From NCBI RefSeq assembly GCF_900205865.1, contig NZ_LT906662.1, forward strand, positions 1,116,001 to 1,180,000: DNA of 64,000 bases. Reading direction: 5' to 3'. A program made the position numbers and the translations under genes. Shown one piece after another: positions 11,269 through 20,103 of the stretch; positions within the stretch are counted from its first letter, which is position 1, and the number at the start of each line of letters is the position of its first letter. The notes beneath the pieces are model-generated. The model had not been told where the DNA came from. It saw nothing but the letters and a program-made list of their open reading frames with translations, and ran no database searches. The stretch comes from Thermoanaerobacterium sp. RBIITD (GTDB taxonomy: Bacteria > Bacillota > Thermoanaerobacteria > Thermoanaerobacterales > Thermoanaerobacteraceae).

Positions 11269-11907
11269 TTATATAATATTTTCTTTATCGGATATAATTT
11301 TGCTATCTAAAATGCGATCAATCGCCTCAACTTTATTTTTTGCGTTAAGTTTTTTATAAATATTATAAATATGATTTTTAACAGTATTTTCTGATATATA
11401 TAAAATATCCGCAATTTGTTTATTTTTATATCCATTAAATATGTAGAAAAGTATTTCCATCTCTCTTTTTGTTAAATTTGTATCACCAAGGTATTTTTCT
11501 AATTTTTTAAATTTTACTTCATCTTGCATATAAAATCCTTTATTGTATATTGTTTTGATAGCTCTAATTAATTCATTCTGTCCGATGTTTTTAAATATAT
11601 ATCCATTTATGGTTATTTTTAGTTTATTGTATTTATTGTATAAATATAAGCCATCGAGATATGATGTTAATAATATTATCTTGCTTTTTATCTTTTTATT
11701 TTCTATATATTGTATTTGTCTAAAGCAATAATTGTATGACTTGCTTACAGTTATAAGTATTATATCAGGAATTATATTATTTAGCATGTTTGCATCTTCG
11801 ATATTTTTTACATCATCTATTATATGTATATCAGATTCTTTTTCTATCAAAATCGACAATGCCTTTCTTTCTAATGGATATAAACCCAAAATTATAACAT
11901 TTATCAT
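11269..11907 (-). CDS. LuxR/NarL-type DNA-binding regulator with degenerate receiver domain
   Basis: I choose the ATG at 11907 ([11 protein letters not shown]), eight bases after GAGGAG; a GTG at 11916 overlaps that site. The 212-residue protein has a receiver-like N-terminus and a clear C-terminal LuxR helix-turn-helix ([22 protein letters not shown], with [17 protein letters not shown]). The receiver lacks the expected acidic pair after the first strand (IILGLYP in place of an ADDHP-like motif). The phospho-acceptor Asp is replaced: PDIILIT has Thr where D is normal. The lysine in GYIFKN is kept. It should therefore not be switched by ordinary phosphorylation and may be constitutive or controlled by protein contact. 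It lies between HD-GYP and chemoreceptor genes in one likely operon. Confidence 0.85.
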   Translation of the reverse strand: MINVIILGLYPLERKALSILIEKESDIHIIDDVKNIEDANMLNNIIPDIILITVSKSYNYCFRQIQYIENKKIKSKIILLTSYLDGLYLYNKYNKLKITINGYIFKNIGQNELIRAIKTIYNKGFYMQDEVKFKKLEKYLGDTNLTKREMEILFYIFNGYKNKQIADILYISENTVKNHIYNIYKKLNAKNKVEAIDRILDSKIISDKENII

Positions 11908-11919
11908 CTTATACACTCC

Positions 11920-12507
11920 TCAACATTTATGTTTTACATAATAATTTATATAATCTTCAAGTGCATTTACTATTATAATATTATATTTATCAGGCATGCT
12001 TTTTAACTCATCTAATGCTTGATCAACACTTTTAAGTTTATTGTATGGTCGTTCTGTTGTCATTGCATCGAAAGAATCGGATACAGAAATGATTTGTGCA
12101 CTTAATGGTATATTCTTAATGCCATAAGGATATCCTGAGCCATCAGGTTTTTCGTGGTGATATAAAACAGGTGGTATTAGATATCTCATATTGAGAAATA
12201 TCTTCAACATTTCAGCGCCATATTGCGGATGAACCTTAATAATGTCATACTCTTCTTTTGTCAATTTATATGGCTTTGTCAGTATACAATTCGGTATTTT
12301 TGTTTTACCTATATCATGTAAAAGTCCCCCCTTATAAATATATATCTGATTTTTAAGATCTAAGCCTAAAACTTTGGCTATACCTTCTGAAATTTTGGCA
12401 ACGCGAAGACTATGTAAATATGTTTCATACCTATAGCGCCTTAAACTTTTTAAAAATCTTGATATAAGCTCCCTTTCACTAATAAATTCTTCCTCAGAAT
12501 TAGACAT
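11920..12507 (-). CDS. HD-GYP domain c-di-GMP phosphodiesterase
   Basis: The start is the ATG at 12507 (MSNSEEEF), with GGGGAGG upstream. The protein is 195 residues. It is almost entirely an HD-GYP domain: HSLRVA, the metal pair in HDIGK, HPQYGAEML, and the full signature HHEKPDGSGYP, followed by ISVSDSFDAMTTERPY. All residues of the active family are present, so cleavage of cyclic di-GMP is expected. No sensor domain or membrane segment is attached, so activity would follow expression or partner proteins. The gene is first in an operon with the LuxR-type regulator (12-base gap) and a chemoreceptor. A sigma-A promoter is visible just upstream, below a 60-base A/T homopolymer. Confidence 0.92.
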   Translation of the reverse strand: MSNSEEEFISERELISRFLKSLRRYRYETYLHSLRVAKISEGIAKVLGLDLKNQIYIYKGGLLHDIGKTKIPNCILTKPYKLTKEEYDIIKVHPQYGAEMLKIFLNMRYLIPPVLYHHEKPDGSGYPYGIKNIPLSAQIISVSDSFDAMTTERPYNKLKSVDQALDELKSMPDKYNIIIVNALEDYINYYVKHKC

Positions 12508-12542
12508 TTTTCCTCCCCATTTCGACACAAATTTACAATTAA

Positions 12543-12571
12543 ATGATAACATCGGGATTAATCGTTGTCAA
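12543..12571 (-). promoter_or_regulatory. Sigma-A promoter of the HD-GYP operon
   Basis: Minus strand TTGACA (12566-12571), 17-base spacer, TATCAT (12543-12548). The predicted transcript start is near 12536, about 30 bases before the ATG. Confidence 0.75.
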
Positions 12572-12595
12572 TATTTCGATGATTTTAAAATTTTT

Positions 12596-12663
<68 letters not shown>

Positions 12664-12771
12664 TAATATTATTAATATAAAATAAATAATAGATGTATGA
12701 ACAAATATAAAATCAATTTTTTTACGAAATACTATAAATCTTTAAATTAGAGACATTTTCATCTTATTCTA

Positions 12772-14046
12772 TTACCTTACAATAACTGATACTCCATCCG
12801 GTATTACATTTATCTTAGAATCATTGTTAACAATGCTTTCTGCAATTTTTAACGCTTCACATAAATCCTTTGCTGGTGTCATAAACATGTCTTTTACATA
12901 TTCATAATTTTTGCTATCTGTCACCATTATGACCTTATGATTTATTAAAATTCTAGCTAATATCTGAGCTTCCCATTGATCCGGAAGCGTCTCGTCACGT
13001 CCTCTCGAAAGGATCTTATTCATCACATCTTGTGGGTCTTTGGATTCTTTAAACCATCTGTAAAATCCTTCTCCTCCATGACCATCAGCACATTCGGCAG
13101 CAATGATTATCACGCCGCCGTCTTTACAAGCAGCCTCACCTGCCGTCATACCTTTTACAGACTGGTAGATATTTTGATCAAGTGGATAACCGCCATTTGA
13201 TGTTATTACAATGTCTGCAGGTTTTGCATTCACCGTTGCAATCTCGCTTACAAATTCACACCCATTTAAGTGTGCCTTTTCACTATGTCCGGCAAAAGCA
13301 TTTACTATCTTGTGACTTGAATCTATAACGACATTTAAGATAAATGCAAGGTTTGCTTTTTTAGCAGCATAGAGCATGTCTCTGTGTATTGGGTTATTTT
13401 CTAAAACACCTGTTCTAGCATACGGGTTTTTGATAAATTCAGAGCAATGGTTTGCCAAGATACATTGAGCGCTGGCTATTCCGGGCAGGATACTTTTTCT
13501 TCCACCGGAGAACCCCGCAAAAAAGTGGGGTTCTATAAAGCCTTCTGCAACTAACAAGTCTGCTTCCACTGCCAATTTATTTATTTCTAGTTTACCGCCT
13601 GATGGCAATGTACCTATCAATTCCATGTCTTCACTATTTCTCGAGTCATGAACTACAAATTGTTCATTTTCAACGAGATCTTCACCGAATTTTGCTTTCA
13701 TTTCCTGCAATGTCGTTCCTCTGTGAAATCCTGTTGCAATTAAAATCTTTATATTAGCACTTTTGTTCTTCTTTCTTATTTCATCGAGAAGCAATGGTAA
13801 TGTAATTTTGCTCGGTACAGGCCTTGTGTGGTCGCTTGTTATGATTACAATGTTTTTCTTACCTTCCGCAAGGTCTTGAAGCCTTTTTGTTCCTATTGGA
13901 TTCTCTAATGCCCTCTTAACTATATCTTCTTCTGACATATTTACCTTATAGCTTCCAGCCTTTGACCTTAGTATACCCTGGATTCTCTCATCTGGTAAAT
14001 CAATAGCTAATTTGCTTTTGCCATAAGGAATTTCTATATTTGCCAT
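12772..14046 (-). CDS. larA: Nickel-pincer lactate racemase LarA
   Basis: 424 residues, the normal LarA length. Family signatures are intact: TSDHTRPVP, ATGFHRGTT (first catalytic His), EPHFFAGFSGGRKSILPG (second catalytic His plus the Lys that carries the nickel-pincer nucleotide) and LANHCSEF (the nickel-ligand His). The enzyme interconverts L- and D-lactate in the cytoplasm. It is the last gene of etfB-etfA-lctD-larA, 23 bases after lctD, so its likely job is to feed the D-lactate dehydrogenase from imported L-lactate. Cofactor synthesis genes larB, larC and larE are not in the window and must be elsewhere. Control is probably shared with the operon through the operator at 17361. Some LarA homologues act on other 2-hydroxyacids, but the neighbours favour lactate. 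Confidence 0.88.
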   Translation of the reverse strand: MANIEIPYGKSKLAIDLPDERIQGILRSKAGSYKVNMSEEDIVKRALENPIGTKRLQDLAEGKKNIVIITSDHTRPVPSKITLPLLLDEIRKKNKSANIKILIATGFHRGTTLQEMKAKFGEDLVENEQFVVHDSRNSEDMELIGTLPSGGKLEINKLAVEADLLVAEGFIEPHFFAGFSGGRKSILPGIASAQCILANHCSEFIKNPYARTGVLENNPIHRDMLYAAKKANLAFILNVVIDSSHKIVNAFAGHSEKAHLNGCEFVSEIATVNAKPADIVITSNGGYPLDQNIYQSVKGMTAGEAACKDGGVIIIAAECADGHGGEGFYRWFKESKDPQDVMNKILSRGRDETLPDQWEAQILARILINHKVIMVTDSKNYEYVKDMFMTPAKDLCEALKIAESIVNNDSKINVIPDGVSVIVR

Positions 14047-14069
14047 AGAACCATCTCCAAAATAGTATT

Positions 14070-15482
14070 TTATATAACTTTACCAGGGTTCAATATATAA
14101 TTTGGATCAAGTGCTCTCTTAATAGCCCTCATAACTTCGATTTGTGCTGGCTCTAATGCCATAGACATAAACTCTCTTCTCTTGTGTCCAATACCGTGCT
14201 CACCGCTTATTGTGCCACCTAAGTTAATTACTTCTTTGTAGAGCTCTGGCAATAATTTGTGGTGCAAGATATCAAGCCATTCTTCCATTGTGAATTTAGG
14301 ATTTTTTACAGGGGTTGCATGAATATTGCCATCACCAGCATGACCGTAACAAGGTATAGGTACATCATATTTTTCAGATATCTTCCTAACCTTTTCCATA
14401 AATTTGGGTATTTCTGATATTGGAACGACGACGTCTTCAAGGCTCTGGTCAGGGCTATACTGCTTCCAAGCTTCAGCAATATTTCTTCTAATCTTCCATA
14501 TCCTCTCAGATGTCGTAGCATTATCTGCGATATATACTTCAATTGCTCCATTTTCCATGCAAAGATTTCCTATTACTTCATACTGTTCTTCGAGCTCTGC
14601 TTTGCTGTTCCCGTCAAGCTCAATGAGAAGCATAGCACCTGCTTCTTCAAATGGTATCTTTTCATTAAGGTATTTACAAGAAGTCTTAAATGAAAGGTCG
14701 TCCATGAATTCGATTGATGTCGGTATAATTCTTCCAAATGTCATTATTTTAGGTACTATCTTAATTGCCGTATCTATATCTTTAAAAAGAACCAATAAAT
14801 CTACCTTTGACTGCGGAAGGGGCATTAATTTTATATATATCTTCGTAAATATTCCAAGTGTTCCTTCAGAACCTACCATAAGATGTATAAGGTCATATCC
14901 TGTAACATCCTTCATACGTTTTCCACCAAGGTGTAAAATCTCCCCTGTTGGCGTCACAACTTCAAGTCCATAAATATACCTTCCTGTAACGCCGTATTTG
15001 ACAGCTCTTCCGCCGCCTGCATTTTCTGCAACATTGCCGCCTACATAGCATGTCTCAACACTCATCGGATATCCAGCGTAAAAAAGTCCATCATCTTTAA
15101 TTACATTATTTATTTCATTAGTAACAACACCGGGTTCTACAACTGCCATTAAATTATCTTTGTCTATCTCAAGAATCTTGTTCATCTTTTCGACTGATAG
15201 AACAATGCCGCCTTCAACAGGTACTGCACCACCTGATAGACCACTGCCAGCACCTCTCGGCGTAACTGGAATCTTGTATTTATTCGCGAGCTTCATTATC
15301 TTTGAAATTTCTTCTGCCGACGATGGTTTTACGACAACATCCGGCATATGTGCATAGGATTTCTCCGCTACTTCGTCGTGTGAGTATGCCTCCATAGCAT
15401 CGAAGTTATTGTAAATAACATTTTTATTGCCTACTATCTCAATCAGTTCATCTACGATTTCAGGTGTCACTTTATTATACAT
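14070..15482 (-). CDS. lctD: FAD-linked D-lactate dehydrogenase, Etf-dependent (LctD/GlcD type)
   Basis: 470 residues of the FAD-linked oxidase family: a PCMH-type FAD-binding domain (PRGAGSGLSGGAVPVEGG, VGGNVAENAGG) and a C-terminal catalytic domain with HAGDGNIH and SGEHGIGHKR. The ATG overlaps the end of etfA by eight bases, which implies translational coupling. With EtfA and EtfB it matches the electron-confurcating lactate dehydrogenase of Acetobacterium woodii. That complex oxidises lactate with NAD+ while spending reduced ferredoxin. The related glycolate oxidase subunit GlcD is an alternative by sequence alone, but the lactate permease and racemase neighbours favour lactate. Confidence 0.88.
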   Translation of the reverse strand: MYNKVTPEIVDELIEIVGNKNVIYNNFDAMEAYSHDEVAEKSYAHMPDVVVKPSSAEEISKIMKLANKYKIPVTPRGAGSGLSGGAVPVEGGIVLSVEKMNKILEIDKDNLMAVVEPGVVTNEINNVIKDDGLFYAGYPMSVETCYVGGNVAENAGGGRAVKYGVTGRYIYGLEVVTPTGEILHLGGKRMKDVTGYDLIHLMVGSEGTLGIFTKIYIKLMPLPQSKVDLLVLFKDIDTAIKIVPKIMTFGRIIPTSIEFMDDLSFKTSCKYLNEKIPFEEAGAMLLIELDGNSKAELEEQYEVIGNLCMENGAIEVYIADNATTSERIWKIRRNIAEAWKQYSPDQSLEDVVVPISEIPKFMEKVRKISEKYDVPIPCYGHAGDGNIHATPVKNPKFTMEEWLDILHHKLLPELYKEVINLGGTISGEHGIGHKRREFMSMALEPAQIEVMRAIKRALDPNYILNPGKVI

Positions 15483-16488
15483 TTGCTGAAGCCTCCTTTG
15501 CCTTGTATTCCTTTATTCTCTCTATCAAAAGCGGTAATACTTCATTCAAGTCTCCAACTATTCCAAGGTTTGCAAGATGAAATATCTGTGCATCGGGATC
15601 TTTATTTATAGCGATAATATTTTCTGATGTCTGCATACCAGCTATATGCTGCACAGCACCTGAAATGCCTGCTGCAATATACAAAGCTGGTGAAACCGTT
15701 TTACCGCTTAAACCAATTTGATGCGGATATGTCTTCCAACCCCTATCAACAACATCACGGGATGCGCCAACAGCACCGCCAAGAAGTTCTGCAAGCTCAT
15801 CAATTATTGCAAAATTTTCCTCCTTGCCTACACCTTTGCCGCCTGCAACAATTACCTTGGCATCCTGTACTGTTACTTGCTGTGATTCATCTTTAATAAA
15901 TCTCAAGTATTTCGATCTTGTTTTAAATAGGCTTTCATCGTATTTTTTATAAATAACCTCACCGTTGCGATTTTTGTCGGGCATTGCCGGCTTCATTGAG
16001 TGGGGTCTTACAGTTGCCATTTGCGGCCTCGTATTAGGTGTCTTTATTGTTGCTAAGATATTACCACCAATAGCCGGCCTTGTCTGAAGCAAATTTCCTG
16101 TTCCTTCCTCAATGTCTAAAACCGTACAATCAGCTGTAAGACCTGTCTTCTTCCTTACTGCAACATATGGCATCAAGGTTCTTCCTGTTGTTGTCGCTGC
16201 TGCTATAAAAATGTCCGGCTTATATTCGTCAAGTAGTGCTATCAAAACATTTGCATATGATTCAACAAGAAAATTTTCAAGGTTTTTGTCATCTACCACG
16301 TAAACTTTATCTGCACCTCTTGCAATAAGTTCATCAATATCCTCTTTTTTGATGTCATAACCCAAAATAACTGATGCTAATGCCGTATCTAATTTCTGTG
16401 AAAGATTTTTGCCTCTATTTAAAAGCTCATATGATACACTGCTAAGTTCCCCGTGCCTAAATTCTGCTAATGTCCAAACTTCACCCAT
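15475..16488 (-). CDS. etfA: Electron transfer flavoprotein alpha subunit
   Basis: 337 residues. The C-terminal FAD domain is clear: VAGGKGVGKEENF, GASRDVVDRGW, QIGLSGKTV, GISGAVQH and NKDPDAQIF. The chain starts directly with the flavoprotein fold (MGEVWTLAEFRHG), so there is no N-terminal Cys-rich ferredoxin module. Electrons to and from ferredoxin must therefore be exchanged by a separate protein. The gene lies between etfB and lctD; its stop overlaps the lctD start. With EtfB it should form the flavin-bifurcating partner of the lactate dehydrogenase. Confidence 0.92.
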   Translation of the reverse strand: MGEVWTLAEFRHGELSSVSYELLNRGKNLSQKLDTALASVILGYDIKKEDIDELIARGADKVYVVDDKNLENFLVESYANVLIALLDEYKPDIFIAAATTTGRTLMPYVAVRKKTGLTADCTVLDIEEGTGNLLQTRPAIGGNILATIKTPNTRPQMATVRPHSMKPAMPDKNRNGEVIYKKYDESLFKTRSKYLRFIKDESQQVTVQDAKVIVAGGKGVGKEENFAIIDELAELLGGAVGASRDVVDRGWKTYPHQIGLSGKTVSPALYIAAGISGAVQHIAGMQTSENIIAINKDPDAQIFHLANLGIVGDLNEVLPLLIERIKEYKAKEASANV

Positions 16489-16515
16489 TTATTATTCACC
16501 CTTTCATCAAGTTTT

Positions 16516-17313
16516 CTAAATAAACTCTTTCTTAATAAGGTAGTCCATGATTTTGTCCACTGCTTCGTTTAACGTTTTCTCGTCTTTTACAACTATTTTT
16601 TCGCCTTCCCTTGTAACCTTAGGTGTAAATATTTTTACAACCCTTGTAGGTGACCCTTTAAGGCCGAGGTTTTCTTCATCTGCATTAATATTTTTTGGCC
16701 CCCATACTGGTATCTCCATCTTCTTTGCCTTAAGTTTTCCTCTTAATGTAGGAAGTCTTGGATCGCTTATCTCTTTTACAACTGTAAGTGCTGCTGGAAG
16801 TTCTAATTCTATCTCTTCATAGCCACCTTCTACAAGACGTCTAACTTTGATTTTCTCATCATTTAGTGATAATATTTCACTTGTAAATGTTGATAATGGA
16901 AGGTCTAAGAAAGATGCAATTCCGGGACCTACCTGTGCAGTATCTCCATCTGTTGCCCTTTCACCGCAAATCACAAGGTCAAAATCGCCTATCTGCTTAA
17001 TGCCGTTTGCAATAACATATGATGTTGCCCAAGTATCTGATCCTGCGAATTTTCTGTCTGATAGAAGTATACCATCGTCGCATCCCATTGCAATTGCTTC
17101 TTTAATTGCCTCAAGTGCTTTATCTGGCCCCATTGATATAACGATTACTTGTCCTCCAAACTTTTCTTTTAACCTTATAGCTGTCTCTATAGCGTACAAG
17201 TCAAGCGGATTTATAATGCTCTCAACGCCTTCTCTTACCATTGTCCCTGTCTCGGGATTCATTTTTACATTGCTTGTTTCAGGCACCTGTTTAATTGGTA
17301 CAACTATTTTCAT
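16516..17313 (-). CDS. etfB: Electron transfer flavoprotein beta subunit
   Basis: I choose the ATG at 17313 (MKIVVPIKQVPET), which follows GAGAGGAG; the six codons upstream lack support. The 265-residue protein has the EtfB fold: VISMGPDKALEAIKEAI and the nucleotide-binding signature ERATDGDTAQVGP, then VEGGYEEIELELPA. In bifurcating Etf proteins this subunit binds NAD(H) and the bifurcating FAD. It is the first gene of the etfB-etfA-lctD-larA operon. A TTGCAA-17-TAAAAT promoter and a palindromic operator lie upstream, so the regulator encoded at 19273-19980 probably controls it. Confidence 0.93.
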   Translation of the reverse strand: MKIVVPIKQVPETSNVKMNPETGTMVREGVESIINPLDLYAIETAIRLKEKFGGQVIVISMGPDKALEAIKEAIAMGCDDGILLSDRKFAGSDTWATSYVIANGIKQIGDFDLVICGERATDGDTAQVGPGIASFLDLPLSTFTSEILSLNDEKIKVRRLVEGGYEEIELELPAALTVVKEISDPRLPTLRGKLKAKKMEIPVWGPKNINADEENLGLKGSPTRVVKIFTPKVTREGEKIVVKDEKTLNEAVDKIMDYLIKKEFI

Positions 17314-17360
17314 GTTTACACTCCTCTCCACATTTTTAAGCTCTTAACTAAATCATGCTC

Positions 17361-17377
17361 AACTGGTCTGACCAGTT
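17361..17377. promoter_or_regulatory. FadR/LldR-type operator in front of etfB
   Basis: AACTGGTCTGACCAGTT is a palindrome with 7-base arms AACTGGT/ACCAGTT. It fits the TGGTNNGACCA-type sites of the FadR/LldR/PdhR branch of GntR regulators. It starts 11 bases after the -10 box, so a bound repressor would block transcription. Confidence 0.75.
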
Positions 17378-17388
17378 TCTTTATTTAT

Positions 17389-17417
17389 ATTTTACATCAA
17401 GTATTATGTTTTTGCAA
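17389..17417 (-). promoter_or_regulatory. Sigma-A promoter of etfB-etfA-lctD-larA
   Basis: Minus strand TTGCAA (17412-17417), 17-base spacer, TAAAAT (17389-17394), directly upstream of the operator. Confidence 0.65.
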
Positions 17418-17449
17418 GTCTTTATTTTATTAATATTGTTAAATTTCTG

Positions 17450-19042
17450 TTAAAGCATATTACCTACTGCAAATATCAAAACACCTAGCAAAATGGCATA
17501 TCCCAAACAATACAACAATGTCGAATTGAGAATACGCCCTTCTTTACCCACTAAACCTGTTGCAGATGCAGCAACAGCTATGCTCTGAGGTGATATCATC
17601 TTCCCTGCCGATGCACCAACAGTATTTGCAGCGGCAATCCATGCAGCATTAGCATGTATCTGCAATGCCGTTTGCTTTTGCAATGCGCCAAAAAGGATAT
17701 TTGAAGATGTATCACTGCCTGTTATAAATGTCCCAAGTGCACCAATCAAAGGTGAAATAAACGGATATACTTTTCCTGTCGTGTCAGCTAAGGCTACTGC
17801 GATAACAGATATCATCCCACTATAGCCCATGACTTTTGCCATCGCAACAATTGATGAAACGACGACTATTGTAGGTAATAACTGTTTTATCGTTTTTCCA
17901 AATATCTTTAAAAGTCCCTTTATGCTGCTTCCTTGGACAAATCCGCCGATTATTGCGGATATAAACATAATAGTACCAGGTGTCGTTATCCACTGAAATG
18001 ATGATGGTTTTCCATTTGGTCCAAAATATATTTGTACTTTTGTTGCTACATCTCCTAAGAATTTAAGATCGGGTATAAGATTTACTGCCATTATAAGGAC
18101 AAACAAAACAATATATGGTGTCCAGGCGATAAGCTGCTTCTTACCGCTTATTCTTTTATCATGTTCATTTACTGCATTTGTCGAGGCTATTTCGCCACTT
18201 GCTTTTTCATCAGGGAAAAGCCAGATTTTTTTCACTGGTTTTATCTTAACATAGATGATAATAGACAAAAGTGATGCCAATGAACCAACAATTGCTGCAA
18301 CTTCCGGTCCTACGAATACTGCAACGGCTGTTTGAAATAGTGCAAATGATATTCCACTGACTATGCAGGCACCTAAAACCTCTTTCAAATATTTAAAGGA
18401 TTTCGTCATTATTATAACAAGAACTATGGGTAAAATAATTATAAACGGTATGAGCTGATATGCCGTATACGTTGTAAGCAGGCTCTCTTCAATACCTGTT
18501 ACCTGTGAAAGCGTTATTATAGGTATTCCAATACCGCCAAAGGCAACGGGTACAGTATTTGCAATAAGACATATGACCGCAGCAAATAACGGATCAAAAC
18601 CAATACCTGCCAATAAACTTGCTGGTATTGCAACAGCTGTACCAAAACCTGCTGCAGCCTCTAAAAAACCACCAAAGGAAAATGCGAGAATTAATGCCTG
18701 TATCCTTCTATCAGGAGATATTTTAGCCAATGTTTCATTGATGATATTCATGTTACCTGTCTCAACTGTTACATTGTAAGTGTATATTGCTGCAATAATT
18801 ACCCACACAATCGGCCATAAGCCCGTTGCAACACCTTCTAAAACAGATTGCGAAGCAAATTTTACAGGCATACCCCATGTAGTTATACTCAGCAAAATCG
18901 CCAATGCCAATGATATTAGTGCCGCAATATACGCCTTCATTTTAAACCAACCGAGGCTTATTAAAAGCCACAAAAGCGGTATAAATGCAACAATTGCTGA
19001 TAAAAAGACATATGATAATGGATCTTGGATTGGATTCCACAT
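17450..19042 (-). CDS. lctP: L-lactate permease (LctP family)
   Basis: Start at ATG 19042 (MWNPIQDPLSYV) after AAGGAGG; upstream in-frame starts lack a site. The 530-residue protein is very hydrophobic with a dozen or more membrane segments. It carries typical LctP stretches: GFGTAVAIPASLL, ALGTFITGSDTSSN and GASAGKMISPQSIAVA. It should import lactate with protons. It lies between the GntR-type regulator gene and the etfB operon, all on the same strand. A TGGTCTGACCA operator core upstream suggests the same control as the dehydrogenase operon. Confidence 0.93.
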   Translation of the reverse strand: MWNPIQDPLSYVFLSAIVAFIPLLWLLISLGWFKMKAYIAALISLALAILLSITTWGMPVKFASQSVLEGVATGLWPIVWVIIAAIYTYNVTVETGNMNIINETLAKISPDRRIQALILAFSFGGFLEAAAGFGTAVAIPASLLAGIGFDPLFAAVICLIANTVPVAFGGIGIPIITLSQVTGIEESLLTTYTAYQLIPFIIILPIVLVIIMTKSFKYLKEVLGACIVSGISFALFQTAVAVFVGPEVAAIVGSLASLLSIIIYVKIKPVKKIWLFPDEKASGEIASTNAVNEHDKRISGKKQLIAWTPYIVLFVLIMAVNLIPDLKFLGDVATKVQIYFGPNGKPSSFQWITTPGTIMFISAIIGGFVQGSSIKGLLKIFGKTIKQLLPTIVVVSSIVAMAKVMGYSGMISVIAVALADTTGKVYPFISPLIGALGTFITGSDTSSNILFGALQKQTALQIHANAAWIAAANTVGASAGKMISPQSIAVAASATGLVGKEGRILNSTLLYCLGYAILLGVLIFAVGNML

Positions 19043-19221
19043 AATTTTTCCTCCTTGAATCATGGATTTAGGCAAACTCTTTAAAAAATCCTAAATGTTA
19101 TCGTTTACTTTAAGTAAATTATCCATAAACAAATTATGTCTGTCCATTTCACTCAGCATCGTAATATAATTAGCAAATTAACAATGATATTTATCAGCCC
19201 CCTTATAATCAGACTGTATGA

Positions 19222-19232
19222 TGGTCTGACCA
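19222..19232. promoter_or_regulatory. Second FadR/LldR-type operator, in front of lctP
   Basis: The core TGGTCTGACCA is identical to the core of the etfB operator, and the right arm ACCAGTT also matches. The outer left arm differs (TGA instead of AAC). It lies between the regulator stop and the lctP start. Confidence 0.7.
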
Positions 19233-19272
19233 GTTTATTTATTTAATATAGAAAGCATTTAGCTTTCCAAAA

Positions 19273-19980
19273 TTATTTTTCATACTTCAATTCCTTAAGC
19301 TTTTCTTGTACAAAATTAATATGCTCTATTACATACCTTCTTGCATCATCTGCTTTGCCTTCTTTAATGCTTTCATAGATATTCTTATGTTGGTTATAAA
19401 GGATTTCTAAGTTTTTAGGGTCTTCCATGAGTCTTCTTCGTGAATTCACAATATAGTTATCTATACCAATCGATACTGCTTCAACTATATCATATAGCAG
19501 TCTATTTTTTGTGGCTCTGCACAAGGCTCTATGAAAATTCTTGTCTGCATAAGTGTTTTGCTCTTCATCAAATTTTATGCCCATCATATCAAAATATTTC
19601 TTCATTTCCAATATCGATTCATCATCATGCTTTTGTGATGCAATATATGCGCTTTCACTTTCAAGAATCTTTCTGAGCTCAATAAATTCTGTTTCATCAT
19701 TTTCAAGTGCCAATGCCAATGACATTGTTTCGATAATTGCATGTGATACATTATTTACAATATATGTTCCACCACCAGGTTTTGTCTCTAGGATACCTAA
19801 TATTTCTAGTGCAGATAATGCCTCTCTTATCGATGCCCTACTTGCGCATAAAATATTTGACAAATCTCTTTCAGATGGCAATTTACTTCCTTTTGACAAG
19901 CTCCCTTTATAAATATTATCCTTGATCTGCTCAATGATGTTTTCGAAAACTCTCTCCGATTTAACTGGTTTAAAGTCCAT
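19273..19980 (-). CDS. FadR-subfamily GntR transcriptional regulator, lactate-responsive (LldR-like)
   Basis: 235 residues; ATG with AAGGAG upstream. The N-terminal winged helix-turn-helix (about 10-75) has SKGSKLPSERDLSNIL, SRASIREALSALEILGILE and GGGTYIV. The rest is the all-helical FCD ligand domain (ELRKILESESAYIA, FHRALCRATKNRLLYDIVEAV), whose metal-binding His positions fit HRAL and the late EHINF. It is just upstream of lctP and the bifurcating lactate dehydrogenase operon, and two matching operators lie in those two intergenic regions. Lactate-relieved repression is the simplest reading. The effector is inferred from context. Confidence 0.9.
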   Translation of the reverse strand: MDFKPVKSERVFENIIEQIKDNIYKGSLSKGSKLPSERDLSNILCASRASIREALSALEILGILETKPGGGTYIVNNVSHAIIETMSLALALENDETEFIELRKILESESAYIASQKHDDESILEMKKYFDMMGIKFDEEQNTYADKNFHRALCRATKNRLLYDIVEAVSIGIDNYIVNSRRRLMEDPKNLEILYNQHKNIYESIKEGKADDARRYVIEHINFVQEKLKELKYEK

Positions 19981-20000
19981 TTCCTTAACTCCTTATCTTT

Positions 20001-20029
20001 ATTATATTACTCGCGAATTCGTTTTACAA
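20001..20029 (-). promoter_or_regulatory. Sigma-A promoter of the GntR-type regulator gene
   Basis: Minus strand TTGTAA (20024-20029), 17-base spacer, TATAAT (20001-20006), giving a very short leader before the ribosome binding site. Confidence 0.65.
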
Positions 20030-20103
20030 CTATAGTTATTTATTTGACAATATTTGGTCATTTTTTTAAGTATAGGGACTAAAAATGTCCATGCATTATT
20101 TTA

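Noticed and set aside
15627-15896. Plus-strand frame opposite etfA
   Set aside because: Shadow of the etfA coding strand; rich in His and Gln, with no ribosome binding site.
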